Notes under the pieces: model-generated | Database searches by the model: none | The model's input: the letters and a program-made list of their open reading frames with translations, nothing else | Told to the model about the DNA's origin: nothing | Program-made: the position numbers and the translations under genes | NCBI GenBank assembly: GCA_030295235.1 | Contig: AP026148.1 | Location: 1 to 64,000 of the forward strand | Direction: 5' to 3' | Length of the DNA: 64,000 bases | DNA from: Fistulifera solaris | Taxonomy: Eukaryota > Bacillariophyta > Bacillariophyceae > Naviculales > Stauroneidaceae | Shown: positions 41,865 through 52,704 of the stretch, in pieces | How positions within the stretch are numbered: the stretch's first letter is position 1 | How the letters are laid out: each line of letters starts with the position of its first letter

Positions 41865-44294
41865 TTACAACGACGTTTTCAGCGGACGTGGAATCGATGC
41901 ATCATACAACGCGGCACGGGTGGACTGCGTAGCACGCAACCATTTGGATACTTCGTCCGCCACAATCTCGGGTACTTCATCGTGTGGACAGTGTCCAGCT
42001 TGAATTGGAACTGCTGTTACACCAGCTCGTAATGCTGCAAAGCGCTCCATTCGATCTTTTGCATCATTCAAAGGGTCTAATACACCCTGTGCGATCAATA
42101 CAGGGCGGTTCGCAAACGTTGCCTCGGGCGATTGCGTGGCCCCCGCTCCAGCGACGGCTTGTAGCAGTTCGTTGGCCGTACGAGGGAGCGGTAATTTTGC
42201 GCCGGCCATCATGACATAAATGGCGCCTGGATCCAGGGAGTCTCGTCGAATATTCTCGCATAAATCGGAATTGACGGCAGATGGATTAGTCGGATACAAA
42301 TTTACACAAATCGACTCTATGCGAGGCCGCAAATATTGTAGGAGTATATTACCAAAGGCTCTTCCCACCCAACGGGGCGGCGGAGAACAGGGAGGGAGTA
42401 GCTGTTGTTGCGTTTGTTGGGCGACACTCAGTTTTGTCTTGTCATCCGCCATGATTTCTTCCTTCGTCCTAACTGGACCAGCCGAATTGAGCAAAATCAA
42501 CCCTGTGCATGATTTTGTTCCAAGAGCTCCGCTGGCCGACAATGGATTAGACGAGCAGGCCATGTCACTGGCAGCCAACGACAATGCTGTGTATCCACCG
42601 ATACTGTTGCCGCCTACAGTATATGTATCATGTTGCATGATTTCTTTCACAAACGCTAACATTTGACTCTCCCACAGGTATCCAGTGTAACTTAGGGCAG
42701 GCTTCTCGGAGTGACCGAACCCCAACAAGTCCGGACAAAACGCTGTATGAGCTGTGTGTTGCTGAGGATATTGTTTTTGAAGGGCTTCCACTGTTCCTTT
42801 CCATTGCACTCCCGACGCACCGAAGCCGTGGACCCACAGAAGTGCTTCCTTTGGAGACTGCTTTGGTGATGAATTGGGGTTGTTTGTAAGATCGGTTTGA
42901 AAGTAACGACACAGAAAGCCATGATACCGCCAGTAATTGGCCGAAGGCTCCTCATGTAAATGCTGCGTCGCCAGCTGAACATGCCATTCACGTGCTAAAA
43001 CCATGGACTGCAGTGGTGTCTCTTTCTTGAAGATAGCAGACCAGGGTTGGTCATTCGTTACTGATAAAGCATGAATACGTCGCGAACTGACGGTCCCCAA
43101 GAACATGGGCGCACTCAAAAAGCGGATGATGCTTTCGCCAGGAAGCCAATTGAGTGGCTTTCCTGAATTGTTTCCAGTCTCCTTCTTCGAATCTGAATTG
43201 CTGCTTTGCAGTTGCCATTGCATCGCCGCATGCTCTAAGCTATTCGGATTGGCCTGTGCGACTGCCCGCTTCGGTGAGGAGAACCACAAGGCATCATCTT
43301 GTTGACAGTCTTGGACGTAGGACCTGACTTGGTCAAGAGCAAGTCGACATCCAACCGTCTCGTAAGGTAAACCTCCCCAATGGGTCGCGTAAAGACCTGT
43401 ATTCCGATTGGCGGCGCTGCTGCTCGCGTCATATCCGATTTGTTCCATGAGATCTTTGCCAGTGGGCAAGGTGGTGGATGTGAATAAGGGCATGTAGGAA
43501 GAAGATGAACCAGAAGCAGCCTGAATAACATCCAATGGTGCCTCATAAGCGACAGACGCATACTGTGCTTGATACGATGGATAATCGTTGGGAATGGTAT
43601 CAATGTCATCGATCGGAATGTCACGCAACAACGCTTTCCACGGTCGAATCGTTATTTTCTCGTCCAAAGTCGTTTGTTTTATTTCCGATAATAGATGTGC
43701 ATAGGGTCCATATTGTATGGAATTATCCGCAGGCCCTAAATCACAAACGTGAATGCTGATGTGCGACGCGTCAGTGCTGTCGTCGCTGTCCTTCAATTTC
43801 GACAATGCGTCTCGAACGGTCTCTTGTATAACGGACAGGATTGACGATTTCTTACTACTAGCCAAAGTAGTGCCATCCCCTTGGCACGACACATACGACA
43901 GGTCTAATTTGAAATCTTGTTGCAGCGATTCTTGTAATTGTTGCAAGGCTTCGGTCAATAAGTGACAGGTATCATACGTATGCGCTTTCATCCCCGGAAT
44001 ATTCTGAAGCATTTGAGTTTTCCCTACAAACATAGGTAATACGAAAGAGCGCGGTGCATTACCGTTTACAGTTTCTTCTCGAGTTGCTTGTAACGCATTC
44101 CATAAGCCAACATGATCGTCGACACGTAAATCGCCGACTCCAAACAGAACGACTTGTACGTTCGTCGACGTTGTCTTTGCAGATAGGGATGGCGTCCATG
44201 CGTGAACGATCGTTACCGACGAATACGTGCAGAGGAAGCACAAGACGTACATCAAGATGTACCTAGGAGAGCGTTGCTGTTGAAGATTTCTCAT
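41865..44294 (-). CDS. Photolyase-like / alpha-beta hydrolase fusion, plastid type
   Basis: 809 residues from the ATG at 44294 (the longer frame starts with GTG). A signal peptide is followed by VTIVHA-WTPS; the aromatic right after the cleavage site matches the ASAFAP rule for diatom plastid import, so a plastid place is likely. Residues about 50-460 resemble the N-terminal domain of photolyase/cryptochrome (VLFGVGDLRVDDHVGLW); I do not see the full FAD-binding core. The last 300 residues are an alpha/beta hydrolase: LLWVHGFGASGVQW, nucleophile elbow GNSIGGY, acid near GVLDPLND, and GHCPHDE with the catalytic His. A similar fusion is annotated in plants. The substrate is unknown; chlorophyll or pigment esters are a guess. 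The frame is unbroken. Confidence 0.78.
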   Translation of the reverse strand: MRNLQQQRSPRYILMYVLCFLCTYSSVTIVHAWTPSLSAKTTSTNVQVVLFGVGDLRVDDHVGLWNALQATREETVNGNAPRSFVLPMFVGKTQMLQNIPGMKAHTYDTCHLLTEALQQLQESLQQDFKLDLSYVSCQGDGTTLASSKKSSILSVIQETVRDALSKLKDSDDSTDASHISIHVCDLGPADNSIQYGPYAHLLSEIKQTTLDEKITIRPWKALLRDIPIDDIDTIPNDYPSYQAQYASVAYEAPLDVIQAASGSSSSYMPLFTSTTLPTGKDLMEQIGYDASSSAANRNTGLYATHWGGLPYETVGCRLALDQVRSYVQDCQQDDALWFSSPKRAVAQANPNSLEHAAMQWQLQSSNSDSKKETGNNSGKPLNWLPGESIIRFLSAPMFLGTVSSRRIHALSVTNDQPWSAIFKKETPLQSMVLAREWHVQLATQHLHEEPSANYWRYHGFLCRYFQTDLTNNPNSSPKQSPKEALLWVHGFGASGVQWKGTVEALQKQYPQQHTAHTAFCPDLLGFGHSEKPALSYTGYLWESQMLAFVKEIMQHDTYTVGGNSIGGYTALSLAASDMACSSNPLSASGALGTKSCTGLILLNSAGPVRTKEEIMADDKTKLSVAQQTQQQLLPPCSPPPRWVGRAFGNILLQYLRPRIESICVNLYPTNPSAVNSDLCENIRRDSLDPGAIYVMMAGAKLPLPRTANELLQAVAGAGATQSPEATFANRPVLIAQGVLDPLNDAKDRMERFAALRAGVTAVPIQAGHCPHDEVPEIVADEVSKWLRATQSTRAALYDASIPRPLKTSL

Positions 44295-44674
44295 TGCTTG
44301 AATATACGACGATCTCTCCGTTTCACCGTTTCTGTGTAATCGTTCGGACTGCAACACGCTTTTCGCAACGTCGTTTGCACTTGACCTGTCGAAAGAAGAG
44401 GAAAGAACTTTTTCTTTTACTGTGCAGAAGGTAATTAATGGAAAGGAGGAGGCATAAGATGTTTGTATTTGCTAGGTTTTCTTTCTCGCGGTATTGCGTT
44501 TTTTCGTTTTGCGCTGACGCCAAAAACGCACACGGTGGCCGATCAACATGTCAGTGTCTACTGAGACATCAAGACGTTCTGCAGAAAGCAAGTCACCCCG
44601 CATTCCTAACCGATAGCCTCTCCTGAATCCCGTGTTTTCTTCTTCGTCCAATGATAGCTCTAGCTAGAACCAAG
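44295..44674. other. Intergenic, no gene seen
   Basis: 5' flank of the fusion gene and 3' flank of the RING-H2 gene; only a 62-codon frame. Confidence 0.4.
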
Positions 44675-45532
44675 TCATGGCTCTAATTCATCTTCTTGTT
44701 GATGATGCCGATGCTCGTTTAAAGAAGAGGCGTCACGTTCTACGTCTTGAATTCTAACCATGTTCGTGAGTTCGACTGATCGATTTGGAGGAGGGACTTG
44801 TTGTTCCAGCATGAGTTCTATATTGAGAACACGCGATTCTCCTATTACATGTATTGTCGCGACCCGCCATTCATCGGCCGTAAAGAGTTCTTGACGACAA
44901 TAAGGGCACTCATCGTGCTGCTTCGCCATCCACTCCATGCAACATGAATAATGAAACATATGTTGACAGGTAGTGCCTTTCAAAATATACACGCCCGACT
45001 TGAATGAATTCAGACATATTGAACACGATAAATTGTCCTCTGAGTTGCGTTGTTGCATTTGAGGTCGCCATCGCTCTGATTTGGGAAAGATTCGTGCGAG
45101 TATTTGGGATCTTTCACGTATCGTCATGCAGGGAGAATATCGCCCGGTTCCCGAACTCACTCGATTTACGTCACGGTTTGATTCTGGTGCATCCAGAGAA
45201 ATTAGTCGGGCACAAAAAGTATACCAAAGCCAATATCGGTAATGAAACATCGCAAAGGCAACCACAAGCACAAACGGTCCAATTAGCGTAACCCATTTGT
45301 GCCAATCAGTTGACGAATTGTCGCCGGAAGTAGACGAAAGATCACGCTGCACTTTGAATAAGCTCTTTATATTGGATAGCGTTGCATATTCACTACTAGA
45401 TCTTTCCTCAGTATTGTCTCGTAGACCTCGTAATACATCATTGAAACAAAGGATGGACTTCATTTGCAGCAGTAGCGATATAACAAGCGCGAAAGTCCTC
45501 TCGTAATACGAAAGGTCGAAAGAGACTCGCAT
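44675..45532 (-). CDS. RING-H2 finger membrane protein (E3 ligase type), copy 2
   Basis: 285 residues from the ATG at 45532. A hydrophobic leader (FALVISLLLQMKSILCF) comes first, then a membrane helix (WVTLIGPFVLVVAFAMFHYR), then LARIFPKSERWRP and a RING-H2 with CSICLN, CQHMFHYSC and CPYC. The order and spacing match the gene at 11435-12316, including TTCQHxFHYSCCMEW and ECPYCRxELFTA, so the two are paralogues separated by about 32 kb. It is a likely membrane-anchored ubiquitin ligase. The frame is unbroken and no intron is needed. Confidence 0.8.
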   Translation of the reverse strand: MRVSFDLSYYERTFALVISLLLQMKSILCFNDVLRGLRDNTEERSSSEYATLSNIKSLFKVQRDLSSTSGDNSSTDWHKWVTLIGPFVLVVAFAMFHYRYWLWYTFCARLISLDAPESNRDVNRVSSGTGRYSPCMTIRERSQILARIFPKSERWRPQMQQRNSEDNLSCSICLNSFKSGVYILKGTTCQHMFHYSCCMEWMAKQHDECPYCRQELFTADEWRVATIHVIGESRVLNIELMLEQQVPPPNRSVELTNMVRIQDVERDASSLNEHRHHQQEDELEP

Positions 45533-46288
45533 ACGAAAACGAATGGGAATGTTGTTTTATGCTGCTATACGTTATGCGTTACAAATGGCGAACTTGTTTA
45601 CAAAGTATTGCATTCAATTCAATACGATTGTAAAGACTGCGGCGACACAAGCTACCACTAAGGCTACGAGTTACCGAAAAGAAGTCTGACGACGACTCAT
45701 GGCTGAAATGCAGTCGTGGAGAAAAACGGGCAACATTTTCACCAATAGTAAATTTTGACATCATTATTTGACTAAAAGACGATCTGCGCAACTTTTAGTC
45801 ATGATAAAATCGTCACAACATCAACACGAATACCTTCCCCTACCTATTATTCCCCTAAAAATCTTTTAGGTGCAGAATTGTGAAACGATCAACGGTGTTT
45901 CTACGTATGTCAGGGAACTGCGTTAAAATTCTTCCTCGTCGTAAACGCTACGTAGAATCTTGTACTGGGAGGCAGAATTTTAACGTCCTTCCCAGACCCC
46001 TCTAAATTTCAAAGCGTTCGTACTGTAGAAAGGTGTTCATCACTGATGCAAAAATAGTGCCTGTCGCAATTTGTTCGTCGCTCAATGATGAAAAGATACC
46101 GAAAAAGTGGAGAGCATATTTCCAGGGTAATGAACAAGAGCAACGAATTAATAGTACGTTATCGTTTTATTTCCGAATGCGCCGCCTCGTGGTCAGTCAC
46201 TACTTCAATCACTTCTTCCATCTAATGACTCAATTTTTCATAACTAATTCTTGACTTTCGTAAATTACCAATACTCTCGCAATCATCC
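45533..46288. promoter_or_regulatory. Spacer with dispersed motif upstream of RING-H2 gene
   Basis: A motif copy at 45696-45719 lies about 165 bases upstream of the RING-H2 start. The rest is AT-rich without genes. Confidence 0.4.
45696..45719 (+). repeat. Dispersed GACTG-N5-CAGTC motif
   Basis: CTCATGGCTGAAATGCAGTC followed by GTGG. Confidence 0.6.
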
Positions 46289-47244
46289 TTACTCCGACGG
46301 CAAGTACCCATGTTCGACGTTGTAACGTTGGAAATAATCTTGCAAAAAGTGACGTCCTTCGTGAAACAACGACAAACTGATAATCGCCTTGGCAATACCG
46401 ATTCCTTGTCCTCGGAAGATTCCGCGCATACCGAACGTGGTCATATCGTGGAACATTTCCTTGACGGCGTCTTGAACGGGAATCGATTTACCTTGAATCG
46501 AATTCGTTTGCATAATAACTTCCAGACGACTCAACGGGTTCGTCACCACAACGTAGATGGGAGACACGACACTGGAAGCAATCAAGCCCGTGGCGGAACG
46601 TCCCCAATTGGTCTTGTCGCCGACTTCCTTTTGAATGTACTTTTGTAGACGCGGTTGACCAACCAAACCGAGCAAGGCCGATGCCATCGAGTGCCCCATG
46701 AGCGGGATGGATCCACGGAAGAGCGGAGCAAACTTTTGAGCGGCGGATTCTTTGAGAATATCCCAAATGGGCTTGGCTTTTCCGGTTTGTCGGAAATAGG
46801 CGCGTTGCTGCTTTTCGATCATGCGAATGGGGTTAATGAAAGGTGCCGAGAGAATAGAAGCCGCAGTGGCGGCAGCGAAACCAGGATTCTCGCCTTCCCC
46901 GAGGAAGAAGGAAAAGCCGAGAAGAATACCGAACTTGGGAACTCGTTTGAAGCCGACACCGATCAAACGAGGCGTCACACCCGAAAGGGACGCCGAAATA
47001 GGATGAGCAACAAACACAGCGCGTGCTTCCTTTACAGCGATGCGAGGATCTACCGGCTTACCAGCGGCATCCTTTGCATATTGCTGCACAAGCTGACGGT
47101 AAGCAGTCACAGGATTATCGACGATAGTCTGAAAAGCAGAGCCTCCTAAGTACGCGGTGAGTGCTTGTGCTTGCGAAAGACCTGTCTTTTCACGACGAAA
47201 AAGTCAGCGGGGATAAACGGAATAGAGGAAGCGTTTGAACTCAT
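46289..47244 (-). CDS. Mitochondrial carrier family protein, one frameshift
   Basis: From the ATG at 47244 (MSSNASSIPFIPADFF) the frame loses one base in the T5 run at about 47196-47200; restored, it reads RREKTGLSQAQALTAYLGGS and continues to 46289 for about 318 residues. The second and third repeats carry carrier-like signatures: APFINPIRMIEKQQ and NPLSRLEVIMQTNS, each followed by a Gly-rich FRG stretch (APLFRGSIPLMGH, GIFRGQGIGIAKA). The signature is looser than in standard solute carriers, so the transported substrate cannot be guessed. It sits in the inner mitochondrial membrane by family. Confidence 0.72.
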
Positions 47245-47927
47245 ATTGTAATCTTATCGTTTGTTTTCTTTAACTGTAAATTCAGAAGAAACAAAGCTGC
47301 TTGCTGTTACAAAACAAAAGACAATAACAGCAACAAAGAGTAGACGACGACAAGAAAATGTCGACGGCAATGCTGCGCAACGCTGCTTAACTTTTTCAAA
47401 ATGACCGGTATGCCGCAAAGATACATATTCGCGCACAATAATGTAGTAGTACCTTCTTGATTGATTGATGCGACACTGACGATGCAGGTATTATTTTAAA
47501 TAAATCACATTAATGACGTTTTCAAATTAGCAATGAAACACGATTCGGAGTAATGTATAGACTTTGAAGTAGTCTTGGGGACGGTTGGTCATGGACCACT
47601 TTCACGACACCCGACTGAATGCAGTCGTGGTAAAGTTGATAGAACACTTTGTCCTACAGTGTAGAGTCCAATGTTAGAAGGAGCGATTGACCGTCTCTAC
47701 AAAGGAGTCCTTTGGTTTAATCCCAACCAGTGCATTCTTTAAGTATAGCAGCAGGTATTTGTATCATGAGATCAAGTAGAAATGTCGCTCTACAGGAAGT
47801 CGATGATTCATGACTGAAATGCAGTCGTGGTGAAGTGCCGCTTACACAATGGGTCAATACAACAGTACCGGTAAGAGGTAAGAAAGGTTTTAAATTGTCT
47901 CTCTTTTTTTTCTCTCGATGTATTTTT
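47245..47927. other. Spacer with two dispersed motifs
   Basis: Motif copies at 47603-47630 and 47806-47830 and an ACAGTACCGGTAAGAGG element near 47863. It is the 5' flank of the carrier gene and 3' flank of MscS-A. Confidence 0.5.
47806..47830 (+). repeat. Dispersed GACTG-N5-CAGTC motif
   Basis: ATTCATGACTGAAATGCAGT followed by CGTGG: identical in its core to the copy at 30142, some 17 kb away. Confidence 0.7.
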
Positions 47928-50900
47928 TTACTTCGCATCTTTCTCAAACATGGCCATGATCGAATCTAAATCGGAAGCACTGTGAACGTGATGCCCAGCT
48001 GCTTTGTTAGAAGACTCTTGTGTCACCATCTTCGGTGGCTCTGAATCCATTGACGGCATCAAGGCCCTTTCACCTTGCATCATGTTCAGATTGACGGGCA
48101 AGGGTGGACTCTTGTAACGCATATCCAACTTTTTCGACAATTCTAATCCGAACGAAGCCACTTCCGCTTTGCTGGTGTTCACGGCACCTACGTTTTGCCA
48201 AGATTCGCGCTGTATTACAGAATAATAGTGAGTAATCACCAAACGTTCGAATGACGATAATACACACAAACAATTAACGTACGTGAACCAAGATGGTAAT
48301 GTACTCTACAGCAGTTAATCAAAAGAAATGAATGAATCATGTGAGACACCAAGACAAAGACAATTACATTAGCCCCCTTGCTTCGAGTCGCACGTACCAA
48401 TATAGCCAAGGTCGGCCATGATCTTCGTAGGCCGAAAGGCCGCAAAGTTCGCCCATTCACGCGGCCGCGCTCGCACAAATTTGCGCAAGGCTTGCTGAAA
48501 TACCTCAACTTTCTCGTATTCTACTTCCACTGAAAATTTGAAAAACACAAACACTTGCGCGTTGGGAGATCGTGCCATGTTCAAGATGCGAGAGTTAGCC
48601 ATGGAGGAGTTCGATAATGTCGCGCGCTCGTTGGTTACACCGTAGACGAGAGTCGTATTGAACAATGTAACGTCCTGAACGATAAAAGATGTAAAAACGT
48701 ATCAGAGTGGATCGATAACTCCAAGCACGGTTGACATCGACATCAGTGCATCGTACCTTTACAATCCAACCAGGGCTTCCATCGGAATTTGTGTCTACTT
48801 GGACATTCGACACGTGGATCCGGTCACCAATGTCATACGGACGCTGCAGCAATATGAACAGCCAGCCTTCGAACATTTTACTCATGGCCGAACCAATCAC
48901 GAAGGCAAAGGCGAGAATGAACGATGACATCGAAATGAACAGCGCCATGGGACTCACTCCGGATTGACTCAACAGGATACAACCCAGCGTCACGTAGAAA
49001 ATGACATTGATGACATTTTCGAACGCGCGGTCGACTTTCTCACTGTTATGTACCGCTGCCCGTAAGAGCTTCGCTTCCCTGTATACTGCGTCCACGCTTT
49101 TAACAAACTCGAGAAGTGTCAGATAACCTTCACGATCCGGGCGTAACAATCGAATCAAATCCTTCAATAGCTGTGGGTCGATTTCGCCAGACTCATCCAC
49201 CGTCGCCAAAGCCAACACGTCAAAGCGGAGAACACTTGTATCGGGGTTTAACACATTTAGACGGTGATACACTTCTTGCGACGAAATGATTGTGCTCTCG
49301 CGAGTCGAAGTATCACCCCAAGCTATACTGAACAAGAATCGATTGTCGAGGAAACTCAGGCTCTGACGAAACTGGAGAATGGCGTCAATCGAAATGGAGT
49401 CTTCAACTCCCAATTCTTTTTCGGGATCTTCCCACGCACCGAGGTATTCGTTGATGCGATTACGATCGGCCTGACTCAAGTCTCGTGGATCATTAACCTC
49501 AATAACGCGTCCCATGAGTTGATCCAGAGAATCGGGGGCTGGAGCAGAGAAATCTTGTGCATTGTTCAGATTATCTTCGGATCCTGTACGAAGCAAGCCA
49601 TTGTATTGCTCCTCACTGAAACCATAGTTTTCGAGAGCAATCGTGCCGGTGAAATTTTTCTTGCGTCGCGTGCTCCGACGCGACAGATCACGTGCAACAA
49701 AGGCGACACGGCCTAGCAGAAGAAGCTTTTTCATGAGCTTGGCCAAATCCTCCGAATAGTTGCGATAGATTTTACGGCCGAGCATGAATCCCACCCACAC
49801 GCGTTTGACGGAGATCGCCAATCCCACTCCGATGCCCATAATCAAAAGACGACGATACCAATCTTCTCCAGGAATACCGCCACTGGGATTTGCTTGTGTG
49901 AAGATCGATAGGTAGTTATCGAAGTAGTACGTTTGCCATTGCCCCCAGTGTTTTGCAAAGTCTGTATTGCCTTGCAACAACGCTAAATCCCATAAGGACC
50001 AGAAGAACATGTGGAACGGCACTCCTCGCGATTGAATGATAAACAAAGTGAAGAACTGTCCAAAGGTGTTGACAAAGATCCGTGTACTGACGCAGAAGAA
50101 ATCAATGATAATCGTTTGACACATTTTGGCGAGGCTCAATGTGATGATTTGTCGAACACAGAGAAAAAGAATCCACCAACTCGCCGATGCCGTTTTCGCA
50201 TCAAATTCTTCTCCATTGGTATTGACGAGAATGGTCGTATTGGTCTCGAAGTCATAAACTAATTTCGAATCATCCTCAATCCGACCCGTCGGAGGATTTC
50301 CTGCCAAGTAAAATAGAATGAACGAAATCCCAATAGCTGGTACAACTAAAAGCATCAACGTCCACAGATACGCCCGCAATGCACTTTTGCGCTGTTGCGT
50401 GAATTCCCTCGCATCGCTCACTAAACCTTGTCCTGCTTGTTGCATGGCCTTTTTCTTTGCCTTCGTTTTCGTCTTGCTCTTTCTTTTGTCTGTCTTCTTG
50501 GGGTCGTCATTCTCATCTGTACGATTCGATTCACCTAATGCGCCGCTGGAATGACCTTCTTCCATATCGGTCAAGGCTGAGTTGGAGGGAATGGTTGACA
50601 ATGGCATTTTCAAATCTCTCTCTTCGTCTTCAGAAAGAGCCGCTTTCATCTGCAAGGTCGTTTTTAAAGCACCCCAGTGTTTGTGCGCCTGTATTTTAGC
50701 CTCTTCCTTTTCCGCATCCGATTTGCCCCGGAATACTAACGTTGCACTTTGATCGAATTGTGACGCCGTTGCGGACGGATTGAGATGATGAATATCATCG
50801 TCGTCGTCGTCATTATCCGAGCCATCATTACTCCCTTCTTCCATCCGATGCATCGCAGCCATGGCTTGCGTCAAGCCAAACAACGTTGACTCCATCGTCT

Positions 50901-51681
50901 TGTTGCGACGGTGCATCTCCGAAGTAGTTGAATGCTTCGAGGTTGCCGCTGAACTGATTTTGGATGCTTTGGATGTCGCGGAACGTGTATCTGACGCCTT
51001 TTCTGGCGGTGACTGCTGTTGTTGAAATGACGTTGCATCATCGGGTACATTCTGTAAAATGCGGGTCCCCGAATCCACCGAAAATCCCCGATCTCTTTGT
51101 TGATTTTGGTGAGCCAGTTTCTCCATGGCGTACACAATCGATTCAATCGCTTCCGCTTCGTGATTCCCGCCGCGCACATCCGCCAGTGACACATGGGTTT
51201 GTATCTCTCGTTTCGGTGGCGGAGGCTCAATGTTGGGGAGTAAGGGAGGTCGATCCGATAGGGGGCGCTGTGTCGTCATGTACGTGGAAGCCGGTGTCAA
51301 AGGACTGTAGGGTTCGTCTTCTTCCTGTACTTGTGTATTCTTCACCATGGAAATCCATCGATCGGCTGTATTGAACGTCGAAGCACGCGTTGCATCATTG
51401 ACTGCTGCGGGACGTGGCGGTGTTGTTGTTGCTGTTGATGTCAGACGATTCACCGTCTCTTGACTCATGGGAATCGGCGGTACTGATTGCGATGGCTGTT
51501 GCTGTTGATCCCCCCACGACAACTGTCGATCTTTCGATGTTTTCGGTTTAGAGAGATACGTAACAAGCGGCTCTTCTTCTTCTTCACTTCCGACGGTTGT
51601 AGCTCGAGGAACAGGGTTGGTTGGAGGTTTTCCTCCGCCTTCATTGCCGTCATTATTCGTCTTAATCGTTTCCGAGCTCAT
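47928..51681 (-). CDS. MscS-like mechanosensitive channel A, four exons
   Basis: 1168 residues. Exons 51681-48757, 48674-48398, 48305-48283 (a 23-base micro-exon) and 48209-47928; introns have GTACG donors and CAG/TAG acceptors. The first 430 residues are disordered and Ser/Thr/Glu-rich. Membrane helices follow (LWTLMLLVVPAIGISFILFY, WWILFLCVRQIITLSLAKM, FGQFFTLFIIQSRG and others), then a degenerate EF-hand pair (DESGEID, RPDREGYLTLLE), then the MscS pore and beta domain (FILAFAFVIGSAMSKMFEG, PYDIGDRIHV). EF-hand MscS channels exist in yeast (Msy1/Msy2) and plants have related MSL proteins, so this is a probable tension-gated ion channel with calcium sensing. The frame is unbroken. Start chosen at ATG 51681 because the longer frame begins with TTG. 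Confidence 0.9.
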
Positions 51682-52307
51682 CTTTTCCAACGCTTTCTCT
51701 AATCTAAGTTGCAAGGCTTGTTTTAGTTGTTCTATTCTTTGTTTAATGATTCACTGAACGTCAATAAATCCTTTCGTTGTGTTAAATCTAATAATTGCCT
51801 CGGTTGCTTTAATGAATGAACTCTCTCTCTCTCGTGTTTCCATGGTTGCGTTTTTTTTTCTCCGACGAAAACGAGATCCGTTGAGACTCGATACAATCTG
51901 TACACCGATTCCGGAATGGAAGAAACACGACAGACATCGATCCAAATGGAATTCAGGAACGGATGGAATGCCGATCAAATTGTAGGAAAAGGACAGGCTG
52001 ACGTGCGATTGGTCATCGGTTTCGATAAATAGATGAGTCTTGCCAAGTTTTCTTCACCAATCGACAGAGTTGAAGTATCTCTCCACCAGTATCAAGCTGA
52101 AGATGCTATCTAGGGCTCTAGGGAGAGAGAGGGAGAGTCGTAAGCAGTCAATGAGGCTGAAATACACAATTTACGGGTCGCCCGGTCGTCGATAAATTTC
52201 CTACGGGGGTTACGTGCCAATCACGTAGACATTCGAAGCATCGCATCTTTCCTCTTTTCGATGTTTACATCGCAATTTTAAGAATCTCAAAACATTGGAG
52301 ATTGGGT

Positions 52308-52328
52308 GGTACCAGGTACCGGTACCGT
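52308..52328. repeat. GGTACC palindrome cluster
   Basis: Three overlapping GGTACC palindromes in 21 bases, next to a dispersed GACTG motif. Confidence 0.65.
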
Positions 52329-52365
52329 AAAAACAACCAGGATCAGTATGCTACTCTATCTCTCT

Positions 52366-52389
52366 CTCGTGACTGAAATCAAGTCGTGG
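52366..52389 (+). repeat. Dispersed GACTG-N5-CAGTC motif
   Basis: CTCGTGACTGAAATCAAGTC followed by GTGG; the right arm carries one change. Confidence 0.6.
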
Positions 52390-52704
52390 TGGACTCGCAA
52401 AAACTTTCACCTAGGGTGAACTTTGCAGGGCATGGGACCGGTGTAAAATTGGCAGCACCGTATGTGATTTGGGTGATTATCCTCGCAATCGATGTCGTTC
52501 GGCGTTGCCATGCTTGAATTTAAATCAGAAAGTACTCGCTTGAATCTTCTCACTTGCGGAAAGCTGAAAGGAGAGAGTGAAGGTGGAGGATGAGATGTAC
52601 AAGCATTTAAGACGTGTTTCACACTGCAGATTTTTCACATGAATCAATGAGGAACCATTGCTGATTATTGATGAAATGACAAGAAAAAGAGTGTTGCTTA
52701 TTCA

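Larger units (their letters stand above)
51682..52704. promoter_or_regulatory. Spacer between the two MscS genes
   Basis: 5' flank of MscS-A. It holds GGTACCAGGTACCGGTACC at 52308-52328 and a dispersed motif (CTCGTGACTGAAATCAAGTC, GTGG) at 52366-52389, only 40 bases apart. No gene is supported. Confidence 0.45.
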
